The notes under the pieces were generated by a model that worked only from the letters and a program-made list of their open reading frames with translations, was not told where the DNA came from and did no database searches. Positions 1 through 6,104 of a DNA stretch of 6,287 bases are shown here, piece by piece (within the stretch, counting starts at the first letter, position 1; each line of letters opens with the position of its first letter). The translations under genes and the position numbers were made by a program. Source of the stretch: Taibaiella sp. (GTDB taxonomy: Bacteria > Bacteroidota > Bacteroidia > Chitinophagales > Chitinophagaceae); assembly GCA_019454705.1 (NCBI GenBank), contig JACFNS010000158.1:1-6287 (forward strand), in the 5' to 3' direction.

Positions 1-134
1 GCGGAGTATTAAAAATTATCTGTGCCGAACATTGCAACTTTGAAATATTTCCGTATTTTCAGCCGTTGAGAATGATTGTTTTATAGCTGCAATGCACATT
101 TTTTGCTGATATTTACACGGGTAACGCATGTAGT

Positions 135-166
135 GTTGCAAACGTGGCTGGTAAAACATATTTTTA
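135..166 (+). promoter_or_regulatory. Candidate Bacteroidota promoter for the porP-like gene
   Basis: GTTG at 135-138, a 20-base spacer, then TATTTTTA at 159-166. This resembles the Bacteroidota -33/-7 consensus (TTTG, 19-21 bases, TAnnTTTG), with one mismatch in each box. Transcription would begin near 171, leaving a leader of about 27 bases that contains AAGGA at 184-188, a reasonable ribosome binding site 9 bases before the ATG at 198. The rest of 1-197 is AT-rich and shows no convincing gene on either strand. The spacing and position support the call, but AT-rich DNA makes chance matches easy. Confidence 0.5.
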
Positions 167-197
167 TAAAAAATTACACTCTTAAGGATAATATATC

Positions 198-1244
198 ATG
201 ATCAGTAAAAGAACCATTAGCCGTGCAGGAATCGCAGTAGCATTAGCATTAACAATGCAAGTGACGCCGGATGTACAGGCACAGGATGTTCACTTTACGC
301 AGTTCAATGCGTCGCCACTGATAGTTAACCCCGCGTTTACCGGCAACTTCAGCGGCAGGATGCGTGCATCGGCCATCTACCGCGACCAGTGGAGAAATAT
401 CGGTGATTTCAAGACTATCGCCGTGTCGGTAGATGCACCGATAGTAAATGACCTGACGATAGATGACTACCTGGCTGCTGGTATACAATTGTATAATGAC
501 AGGGCCGGCGATGCCAACCTGTCTAACCTGACAGCGCTGGCTTCGGTAGCTTATCATAAATTCCTGGGTGCTGGTGCCAACAAGGCGCTTTCTGTAGGTT
601 TCCAGGGAGGATATACACAAAAGAGCTTTGACTTGTCCAGGGTTTATTTTTCTGATGAGTTTGTAGACGGACAATTTCAGCCGGGTACTACAAGCAATAA
701 TATTAACCCCAAGACTAACTATTTCGTATTCAACGCAGGCCTTAGCTGGGCACATCAGGCTGGCGAAAAATTCTCTTATGTAATAGGAGTAGGCGCCAAC
801 AACCTGAACCAGCCCCGCGAAAGCTTTGACAGGGATGAGAAAGCTGATGTAGGACTGGCTATGCGCTATAACGGACAAATTGGCGCAATTGCTTATATGA
901 GCGAAAGGTTGAGCTTGCGCCCCGCATTCCTGTACCAGCAGCAGGCCAATGCCACAGAGATGATAGCCGGTAACGAATTTCACCTGATAGTAGGTGATCC
1001 TGAGTTCCAGACATTCACTACTGCTGTATTCCTGGGTGGTTGGTACCGTTTTGACGATGCCGCTATGGTAACGGCAGGCTTGGAATATAAAGGTGTACGC
1101 CTGGGCCTGGCATACGATTATACAGTATCTACGCTGAAAAATAATGCAAGGAACACCGGTGCTTTTGAAATAGCCCTGACATGGATAGCGCCCGATCCGC
1201 TGGATTTTGCGCGTAAACTGATATATCCCTGCTCACGCTTCTAA
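198..1244 (+). CDS. PorP/SprF family type IX secretion system outer-membrane protein
   Basis: A 348-residue protein with a Sec signal peptide (residues 1-28, cleavage predicted after VQA, leaving mature QDVHFTQF). The mature N-terminus carries the family hallmark: Q-D-x-H-F-x-Q-F at 29-36, then P-L-x-x-N-P-A-F-T-G at 40-49 and YRDQW at 61-65. The rest alternates polar and hydrophobic residues and ends in an aromatic Phe, as expected of an outer-membrane beta-barrel. Family members usually end in a CPRF-like motif; here the order is PCSRF. PorP belongs to the T9SS trans-envelope complex, and SprF paralogues are needed for export of particular adhesins such as SprB in Flavobacterium. Bacteroidota genomes often hold many paralogues, so whether this is the core PorP or a cargo-specific SprF cannot be told from the sequence. 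The start is supported by the signal peptide and by AAGGA at 184-188. The adjacent PorE-like gene reinforces the T9SS assignment. Confidence 0.93.
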   Translation: MISKRTISRAGIAVALALTMQVTPDVQAQDVHFTQFNASPLIVNPAFTGNFSGRMRASAIYRDQWRNIGDFKTIAVSVDAPIVNDLTIDDYLAAGIQLYNDRAGDANLSNLTALASVAYHKFLGAGANKALSVGFQGGYTQKSFDLSRVYFSDEFVDGQFQPGTTSNNINPKTNYFVFNAGLSWAHQAGEKFSYVIGVGANNLNQPRESFDRDEKADVGLAMRYNGQIGAIAYMSERLSLRPAFLYQQQANATEMIAGNEFHLIVGDPEFQTFTTAVFLGGWYRFDDAAMVTAGLEYKGVRLGLAYDYTVSTLKNNARNTGAFEIALTWIAPDPLDFARKLIYPCSRF

Positions 1245-1266
1245 GAGTATTAACAGAATTATTCAG

Positions 1267-1306
1267 GAAAGGGCAAAAATATTTTCAAAAGCCCTTTCTT
1301 TTTTTT
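1267..1306 (+). terminator. Intrinsic terminator after the porP-like gene
   Basis: Perfect 8-bp arms, GAAAGGGC at 1267-1274 and GCCCTTTC at 1291-1298, enclose a 16-base A-rich loop and are followed at once by eight T (1299-1306). It starts 22 bases after the stop codon. It should end most transcripts from the porP-like gene before the PorE-like gene, so the two are probably not simply one operon. Confidence 0.88.
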
Positions 1307-1325
1307 AAAGCAATTTATATTTTTA
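1295..1325 (+). promoter_or_regulatory. Candidate promoter for the PorE-like gene, overlapping the terminator
   Basis: TATTTTTA at 1318-1325 resembles the TAnnTTTG -7 box, and TTTC at 1295-1298 lies 19 bases upstream where the -33 TTTG is expected. The -33 box falls in the 3' arm of the preceding terminator. The -7 box lies within an 11-base string, ATATTTTTATA (1317-1327), that also occurs at 158-168 before the porP-like gene. Initiation would fall near 1330, 8 bases before the first ATG (1338) and 20 before the third (1350). Both boxes are imperfect. Confidence 0.4.
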
Positions 1326-1337
1326 TACCCATTAACA

Positions 1338-3533
1338 ATGCGCATGCACATGAGAAAAAATTGGCTGCTTCTGCTTTTGGCGACACTGATGGTAACGGTT
1401 AGTATGGATGTTGCTGCACAGCAACAGAACAAAGACAGGTACAGGGACAAAGCTGACGATCCTGTTTCTAAATTACCGTATTACAAAAAGCTGCGTTGGG
1501 CTGATGGACTTTTCAGGGAGGGAAGTTATTTTAATGCAATAGATTACTACCAGCAACTGAAACAAGAACAACCACGCAATCCATACCTTTCTTACCAATT
1601 GGCTGAGTGCTATTGGATGACAAGGGACTATCAGCCGGCTGCGCACTATTATGGTGAGGTATATAATATGGCTTCGAAGTTGTATCCTGAAGCAGTATTC
1701 AAACAAGCTATGATGTTGAAGCAGGCTGGTAATTATGACGAATCAATAGCTGCATTCAATAAGTTTATAGCAGACAACCCCAAAACATACAAAGTGCTGA
1801 AAAAGCGTGCTTTGAAAGAAATAGAAGGTTGTAAAATTGCAACCAGCTCTATGATGGACCCGCAGGCGGTAACTGTAAAGAATGCAGGGCCTAACGTGAA
1901 CAGCGCCTATACAGAATCTGCTCCTTATCCACTGGGTGATTCAGCCCTGTTATTTTCTACAATGAGGCAGAACGACCTGGTAGAGGTGGATAAGAAAAAG
2001 CGTGAAACTTACATGTCTCGCTTCATGACATCAGCAAAACAGAAGTATACTGAAGAGGTTGACTCTTTCCAGTGGCCTTTAGTTTTTAACGATGGCGATT
2101 TTAATTCTGATAAAGTACACATCAGTAATGGTTCGTACAGCCCCGGTGGCGACCGTTTCTACTTCACTGAGTGTGCAGAAGGAGATTCGATGAAGGTGGA
2201 GTGTAAAATCTACGTATCGAAATTTGAAAAATCACGTTGGTCAGAGCCTGAGCTTCTGGGCGATGGTATCAACGACGGTGGTTCGAATACACAGCCATAT
2301 GTAGCTATGATAGGTAAGAAAGAAGTACTGTTCTTCTCTTCAAACCGTCAATTGCAAAGCCGTGGCGGATACGATATATGGTACTCTATTATTGACCCAC
2401 GTAACGGTACATACCGCCGTCCTCAAAACGCCGGTAAGCAAATCAACACTGCTAACGACGAAATAACTCCATACTACGATAGCAGGGAAAACAAACTGTA
2501 TTTCTCATCTAACGGATGGGTGACTATGGGTGGTTTTGATATTTACTCTGCACAGGGAGGCCCATCTCGTTATACTAATGTGTCTAACCTGGGTTACCCC
2601 ATCAATACATCGGCTGACGAAATGTATTATGTAAGGGATCCATTAGGCAAACCTGATGCATATGTAGTGTCTAACCGTGTGGGTTCTATAGCATTGAAAA
2701 ACCCCACATGTTGCGATGACATCTGGCGCATACAATACGAGCCTAAGCTGGTAGTAACTGGTAAAGTAGTAGACCGTAAAACACAGGAACCTATTAACGA
2801 GGTAGTGGTGAAAATGGTTGACGAAAAAGGTGATATGAAAACCTTTAACTCTACCGACGGTAACTTCGGTTTCAACATGAGCCGCGGACATTCATATGTT
2901 ATCACAGGAGATAAAGAGCAATATGCGTCTACACGGGCTTCTGTAAGCACTATGGATGTAAAACGTACCGACGCTGATGATACAGTAAGCGTAACTATAT
3001 ACATGGATGAAATTACTCCTGTATTTACATTCTCAGTAAGCAATGTATATTATGATTATGACAAGGCTGACCTGCGTCCTGAATCAGTAGCATCGCTGGA
3101 TACACTGGTACAATTCCTGAATGACAACCCTTCATTTACAGTTGAGGTGTATTCATTCGCGGATGCAAAAGGTAAAGAAGAGTACAACAAAGCATTGTCT
3201 CTGCGTCGTGCACAGTCTGTAGTTGACTACATAACAGGTGCCGGCATAGACCAGAACCGCGTGGTAGCTAAAGGCTTTGGAGAATCAATGCCGGCAGCAC
3301 CTAATAGTACTGCAACAGGTAAAGACGACCCGGTTGGCCGCCAGTTGAACCGTCGTACAGAGCTGCGTATCATTACCGACGTGCCTACACGCCGTGTACT
3401 GTACAACAGTGCCAAACCCGGTAATATGGACGAGCAATCGAAGAACCTGCAAATGGATGAGAGCATGAACGAAGACTCTGAGTCTGACTCTGAGTCTGAT
3501 GCCGGCAACCCCGGAAGCAGGGTGAACAAATAG
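1338..3533 (+). CDS. PorE-like OmpA-family protein (TPR, PD40 propeller, regulatory-like domain, OmpA_C)
   Basis: A 731-residue secreted periplasmic protein; positions count from the ATG at 1338. A signal peptide covers about 5-27, ending in VAAQQ. TPR-like helices follow at about 48-165 (ADGLFREGSYFNAIDYY; AECYWMTRDYQPAAHYY; AGNYDESIAAF). PD40/WD40-like blades occupy about 185-468, with repeated signatures such as SYSPGGDRFYFT, FFSSNR, GGYDIWYS, LYFSSNGW and GGFDIYSA. A carboxypeptidase-regulatory-like beta-sandwich spans 471-556 (VVTGKVVDRKTQEPI). The OmpA_C domain covers about 563-680; D609 and R624 match the Asp/Arg pair that binds diaminopimelate, and NRR lies at 671-673. This order is that of PorE of the Porphyromonas gingivalis T9SS, which anchors the secretion machinery to peptidoglycan, and the PorP-like neighbour fits. 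Unlike the lipoprotein form I recall for PorE, there is no lipobox: the first Cys is residue 91. An acidic DSES-rich tail follows the OmpA domain. In-frame ATGs occur at 1338, 1344 and 1350; the last gives the most typical signal peptide (MRKNW). A paralogue of PorE rather than its orthologue is possible. Confidence 0.9.
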   Translation: MRMHMRKNWLLLLLATLMVTVSMDVAAQQQNKDRYRDKADDPVSKLPYYKKLRWADGLFREGSYFNAIDYYQQLKQEQPRNPYLSYQLAECYWMTRDYQPAAHYYGEVYNMASKLYPEAVFKQAMMLKQAGNYDESIAAFNKFIADNPKTYKVLKKRALKEIEGCKIATSSMMDPQAVTVKNAGPNVNSAYTESAPYPLGDSALLFSTMRQNDLVEVDKKKRETYMSRFMTSAKQKYTEEVDSFQWPLVFNDGDFNSDKVHISNGSYSPGGDRFYFTECAEGDSMKVECKIYVSKFEKSRWSEPELLGDGINDGGSNTQPYVAMIGKKEVLFFSSNRQLQSRGGYDIWYSIIDPRNGTYRRPQNAGKQINTANDEITPYYDSRENKLYFSSNGWVTMGGFDIYSAQGGPSRYTNVSNLGYPINTSADEMYYVRDPLGKPDAYVVSNRVGSIALKNPTCCDDIWRIQYEPKLVVTGKVVDRKTQEPINEVVVKMVDEKGDMKTFNSTDGNFGFNMSRGHSYVITGDKEQYASTRASVSTMDVKRTDADDTVSVTIYMDEITPVFTFSVSNVYYDYDKADLRPESVASLDTLVQFLNDNPSFTVEVYSFADAKGKEEYNKALSLRRAQSVVDYITGAGIDQNRVVAKGFGESMPAAPNSTATGKDDPVGRQLNRRTELRIITDVPTRRVLYNSAKPGNMDEQSKNLQMDESMNEDSESDSESDAGNPGSRVNK
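3474..3497 (+). repeat. 12-bp tandem duplication encoding DSES twice
   Basis: GACTCTGAGTCT occurs twice in a row, at 3474-3485 and 3486-3497, followed by a partial third unit (GA). It is in frame in the acidic tail of the PorE-like protein (residues 713-720) and encodes DSESDSES. The exact nucleotide identity points to a recent duplication or slippage event. Confidence 0.85.
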
Positions 3534-3564
3534 TATTGACTATAACAGAGCAATAAACAAAGGG

Positions 3565-3591
3565 GGCTGTGCGTAAGTACAGCCTTTTTTT
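3565..3591 (+). terminator. Intrinsic terminator after the PorE-like gene
   Basis: GGCTGTGC at 3565-3572 pairs with GTACAGCC at 3577-3584 (8 pairs including one G-T wobble) around a GTAA loop at 3573-3576, a GNRA-type tetraloop closed by C-G. Seven T follow at 3585-3591. It begins 32 bases after the stop codon and separates the T9SS genes from prmA. Confidence 0.92.
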
Positions 3592-3621
3592 GTGCCCGTA
3601 ATTTTCTGAGCCTTAATTTTG
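3589..3621 (+). promoter_or_regulatory. Full-consensus Bacteroidota promoter for prmA
   Basis: TTTG at 3589-3592, a 21-base spacer, then TAATTTTG at 3614-3621, an exact match to TTTG / 19-21 bases / TAnnTTTG. The -33 box shares its T run with the upstream terminator. The -7 box ends 5 bases before the ATG at 3627, so the predicted transcript start falls on or within a base or two of that ATG. This implies a leaderless or nearly leaderless mRNA and argues against the in-frame GTG at 3621 as the start. Confidence 0.75.
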
Positions 3622-3626
3622 TGAGG

Positions 3627-4442
3627 ATGAAATATATACAATTGCGCCTGGCTGAGCCCGATGCAGAAAAAAGGGAGATACTGATAGCCGGACTGGCAGA
3701 GGAGGGTTTTGAAAGTTTTGAAGAAGATGCAGGATACCTGCTGGCTTATATACAGGCGGAGAGCTATACGGAGCAGGTGGCATTAGCAGTGAGGGCAATG
3801 CATGCGGGAACCGTGCATAAAGCCGAAATAGCACAGCAAAACTGGAATGCGGAGTGGGAGGCAGGTTTTGAGCCTGTGCATGTAGATGGTTTCTGTACCA
3901 TCAGGGCTGATTTTCATGCAGCTGATACCAACGTGCCTTATGAAATCATCATTACGCCAAAAATGTCGTTTGGTACGGGGCATCACGCCACTACCCGACT
4001 GATGATACAGCAGATGAAAAACATAGATTTTGCCGGTAAATCAGTACTGGATTTTGGAACCGGAACCGGAGTATTGGCCATATTAGCTAAAAAACTGGGC
4101 GCCGGTGAAGTATTGGCCATAGATAATGACGAATGGTCGTACGAAAACACACTTGAGAACATTGCAGCTAATAAGGTAAATGGTATAGTAGTGAAGAAAG
4201 GCTCACTGGAACTGGCAGAGGGGCGTAAATTCGACATTATTTTAGCGAACATAAACAGGCATATATTGTTGCAATACATGGTGCAAATGCACCATGTATT
4301 GCCTGAACACGGTATGCTGCTTATGAGCGGCATACTGGATGCAGATGAGCAGATTGTGCTAACAGAAGCAAGGCACGCCGGTTTTAAAAATACCTCTGTT
4401 TTTGCAGAAGGTAAATGGCTATGCATCGTTGTGGCACGGTAG
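3627..4442 (+). CDS. prmA: Ribosomal protein L11 methyltransferase PrmA
   Basis: A 271-residue cytosolic enzyme (from the ATG at 3627) that uses S-adenosylmethionine to methylate lysines and the N-terminus of ribosomal protein L11. The small N-terminal L11-recognition domain covers about 1-70 (MKYIQLRL start). The linker motif QNWNAEWE is at 71-78 and the PrmA signature ITPKMSFGTGHHATT at 109-123. The Rossmann-fold AdoMet site is at 141-150 (LDFGTGTGVL) with the acidic end of strand 2 at AIDND (164-168), and the LANIN segment at 206-210 takes the place of the NPPY-type motif. MLLMSGIL at 230-237 and the C-terminal strand complete a family-typical length with no gap. A GTG at 3621 would add two residues, but it is the last base triplet overlapping the -7 box, so the ATG is preferred. 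No Shine-Dalgarno is present, in line with a leaderless mRNA. A perfect 15-bp inverted repeat lies inside the 3' third of the gene (4271-4302). Confidence 0.96.
   Translation: MKYIQLRLAEPDAEKREILIAGLAEEGFESFEEDAGYLLAYIQAESYTEQVALAVRAMHAGTVHKAEIAQQNWNAEWEAGFEPVHVDGFCTIRADFHAADTNVPYEIIITPKMSFGTGHHATTRLMIQQMKNIDFAGKSVLDFGTGTGVLAILAKKLGAGEVLAIDNDEWSYENTLENIAANKVNGIVVKKGSLELAEGRKFDIILANINRHILLQYMVQMHHVLPEHGMLLMSGILDADEQIVLTEARHAGFKNTSVFAEGKWLCIVVAR
4271..4302. repeat. Perfect 15-bp inverted repeat inside prmA
   Basis: GCAATACATGGTGCA (4271-4285) and its exact reverse complement (4288-4302) are separated only by AA. The RNA could fold into a 14-bp stem with a 4-base AAAU loop, and TGTT at 4267-4270 could add four pairs with AACA at 4306-4309 across a 3-base bulge. 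It encodes residues 216-225 (QYMVQMHHVL) in a place where PrmA proteins have the same number of residues, so it is not an in-frame insertion. No T-tract follows, so it is not a typical intrinsic terminator. Function unknown. Confidence 0.9.
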
Positions 4443-4525
4443 TGAAGACTCTCTTTCTCATTATTTTAACAATTCTTGTAACTTTTTGAAGGCCAACAGT
4501 TTCAAACTGAATTTTCAACCCGCAG

Positions 4526-4557
4526 TTAGGATTAGTCGTTTGTAAAAATTATATTTG
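4526..4557 (+). promoter_or_regulatory. Candidate promoter for plsY
   Basis: TATATTTG at 4550-4557 is an exact TAnnTTTG -7 box. TTAG at 4526-4529, 20 bases upstream, is a 3-of-4 match to the -33 TTTG. Initiation near 4562 would leave a leader of about 22 bases before the ATG at 4584, with no recognisable Shine-Dalgarno. The 141-base gap after prmA has no clear terminator, so read-through from prmA may also contribute. Confidence 0.6.
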
Positions 4558-4583
4558 CTTTCTTCAATACCCACTCAGTCTGA

Positions 4584-5231
4584 ATGAATATTGCGGTTCT
4601 CATAGTATTAGCATACCTCATCGGTTCGATACCTACTGCGGTATGGGTCAGTAAGCGTTTGTTTGGTATAGATATACGCGAGCATGGCAGCGGTAATGCC
4701 GGGGCTACCAACACTTTTCGAATCTTAGGTGCCAGGGCCGGTACAGCAGTAATGATTATTGACATGCTGAAAGGCTTCATTGCGGTAAAACTCGCATTGT
4801 TCGCACCCTATTCAATACATTCGGAGCAATCTGTAAACCTGCAGATATTCCTGGGATTATTTGCAGTAGTAGGACATATATTCCCTATATGGGCAGAGTT
4901 TAAAGGAGGCAAAGGCATAGCCACACTTTTTGGCATGATACTATCTATACAACCCCTGGTAGCAGTGAGCATGGTGGGTGTATTTATGCTGATGTTGTAT
5001 ATGACCAGGTATGTATCACTCAGCTCCATTACCGCCAGTATTGCATTCCCATTGATGATATTTTTCATCTTTCGCGAGCCGGAACTCAGTTACAGGATAT
5101 TCGCAATAGCTACTGCCTTCCTGGTTGTGCTGACGCACCACAAGAATATCAACAGGCTGATAAACGGTAGCGAGAGCAAGGTGGCTATCTTCCGCAAGCG
5201 CAGGTTTCGTCGTCGCAGAGGTGAAGATTAA
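4584..5231 (+). CDS. plsY: Acyl-phosphate:glycerol-3-phosphate acyltransferase PlsY
   Basis: A 215-residue integral membrane enzyme that transfers an acyl group from acyl-phosphate (made by PlsX) to the sn-1 position of glycerol 3-phosphate, the first committed step of phospholipid synthesis in most bacteria. All three PlsY motifs are present: GSIPTAVWVSKR at 14-25, HGSGNAGATNTFR at 34-46 (the glycine-rich acyl-phosphate/glycerol-phosphate site), and GHIFPIW...FKGGKGIAT at 97-114. Hydrophobic stretches at about 1-20, 52-74, 86-103, 115-140, 146-164 and 171-185 fit the usual multi-pass topology. The terminal signature THHKNINRLINGSESKV lies at 184-200. It ends in a basic tail with nine Lys/Arg residues between 204 and 212, which would be cytoplasmic. 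Length is typical of the family. The start is the only ATG that gives the complete first motif and helix. Confidence 0.96.
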   Translation: MNIAVLIVLAYLIGSIPTAVWVSKRLFGIDIREHGSGNAGATNTFRILGARAGTAVMIIDMLKGFIAVKLALFAPYSIHSEQSVNLQIFLGLFAVVGHIFPIWAEFKGGKGIATLFGMILSIQPLVAVSMVGVFMLMLYMTRYVSLSSITASIAFPLMIFFIFREPELSYRIFAIATAFLVVLTHHKNINRLINGSESKVAIFRKRRFRRRRGED

Positions 5232-5239
5232 ACCTTAGT

Positions 5240-5252
5240 TATCTTTACTTTG
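5240..5252 (+). promoter_or_regulatory. Weak candidate -7 region upstream of the M48 gene
   Basis: TATCTTTA at 5240-5247 and the overlapping TTACTTTG at 5245-5252 each match TAnnTTTG at 7 of 8 positions; TATATTTA at 5256-5263 is another 7-of-8 match. None has a convincing TTTG 19-21 bases upstream. A promoter somewhere in this 63-base gap is likely, but the exact element cannot be fixed. A hairpin-like GTTGTA / TACAAC pair overlaps it (5252-5271). Confidence 0.3.
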
Positions 5253-5294
5253 TTGTATATTTATTTACAACGGATTTACTGAATTTTCCGGCCT

Positions 5295-6098
5295 ATGAAA
5301 AAGTTACTCGTAATAACAGCTTCAGCTTTTATGTTTGCCGGGCTGGGGTCATGTTTTAAAAATCCTGTAACAGGCAGAAGCTCTGTAAATGTATTGCCCG
5401 AGTCGGAAATGCGGACGATGGCACAACAGCAGTACACCGCTGTATTGACTGAGAGTAAAGTAGCAACCGGAACCAATGATGCTGCTATGATACAACGTGT
5501 TGGCCAGAAAATATCCGCTGCCGCCACACAATATTTAAGCAGTATAGGCAAGGCTGACCTGGTGAGCGGCTACCAGTGGGAATTTAAGCTGATAGAAAGC
5601 AACCAGGTAAATGCATGGTGTATGCCCGGGGGCAAGGTGGCTTTTTATACAGGCATACTTCCCTTCTGCCAGGGTGAGGCAGGTGTAGCTACTGTGATGG
5701 GGCACGAAATAGCACATGCTATAGCCCGGCATGGTAACGAGCGTATGAGTCAGCAGTTGATGCAACAAGCAGGTGGTGTAGCCCTCTCTGTATATATGGC
5801 CGATAAACCTGCAGAAACAAAGAACATATTTATGGGTGCTTATGGCATAGGTACGCAAATAGGTATATTATTACCGTTTTCACGCGCGCATGAGAGCGAG
5901 GCCGACGAGATGGGGCTGATATTTATGGCCATGGCGGGGTATGATCCTAATGAAGCGATAAGTTTTTGGCAGAGGATGGCAGCAGCCGGTGGGCAAAAAC
6001 CGCCGGAGTTCTTAAGTACACATCCATCGGACCAGCGACGCATCAATGATATAAGAGGAAAGATAGGAGGCGCTATGAAATATTATAAACCCAACTAA
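5295..6098 (+). CDS. M48 family zinc metalloprotease, predicted lipoprotein
   Basis: A 267-residue envelope protease. The N-terminus is a lipoprotein signal (MKKLLVITASAFMFAGLGSC) with lipobox LGSC and lipidated Cys20. Downstream, NPVTGRSSVNVLPESE (23-38) matches the start of mature M48 proteins of the LoiP/BepA-like group. The zinc site HEIAH is at 137-141, within GHEIAHAIARHGNERMS; the third ligand is predicted to be Glu200 in the ExxxD motif of HESEADEMG. The conserved STHPSDQRRI segment, with His243, is at 241-250. Length fits single-domain M48 peptidases, with no TPR domain as in BepA. These enzymes degrade misassembled or damaged outer-membrane proteins; the specific substrate here is unknown. 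No Lys/Asp-Glu-rich surface-export signal follows Cys20, so a periplasm-facing anchor is more likely. The ATG at 5295 is fixed by the complete signal peptide. Confidence 0.94.
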   Translation: MKKLLVITASAFMFAGLGSCFKNPVTGRSSVNVLPESEMRTMAQQQYTAVLTESKVATGTNDAAMIQRVGQKISAAATQYLSSIGKADLVSGYQWEFKLIESNQVNAWCMPGGKVAFYTGILPFCQGEAGVATVMGHEIAHAIARHGNERMSQQLMQQAGGVALSVYMADKPAETKNIFMGAYGIGTQIGILLPFSRAHESEADEMGLIFMAMAGYDPNEAISFWQRMAAAGGQKPPEFLSTHPSDQRRINDIRGKIGGAMKYYKPN

Positions 6099-6104
6099 AC
6101 GAGC

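Noticed and set aside
35..42. CAACTTTG as a -7 box in the left leader
   Set aside because: No TTTG-like element 19-21 bases upstream and it lies about 155 bases from the start codon; the 135-166 candidate is better placed.
1..84. Open frame entering from the left edge (ends at TAG near 82-84) beginning GVLKII, vaguely like the end of a T9SS sorting domain
   Set aside because: Sorting domains end within a few residues of such a motif, but this frame continues for about 20 Cys/Phe-rich residues; the AT-rich stretch is better read as non-coding.
249..983. Long (244-codon) open frame on the - strand opposite the porP-like gene
   Set aside because: It lies wholly within a well-supported gene, has a low-complexity Cys/Ile/Tyr-rich composition, matches no family I know and has no promoter or ribosome binding site; it is a shadow frame.
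1259..1450. 63-codon - strand open frame across the porP/porE gap
   Set aside because: It reads through the terminator T-run (giving a poly-Lys stretch) and the signal-peptide region of the PorE-like gene; no independent support.
3621..3626. GTG at 3621 as the prmA start
   Set aside because: It contains the last base of the -7 element and would lie upstream of the predicted transcript start; the ATG at 3627 matches typical PrmA N-termini.
4070..4121. 13-bp direct repeat AGTATTGGCCATA at 4070-4082 and 4109-4121
   Set aside because: Both copies are in frame and encode VLAI in two neighbouring strands of the AdoMet-binding fold; repeated residues with the same codon choice explain it.
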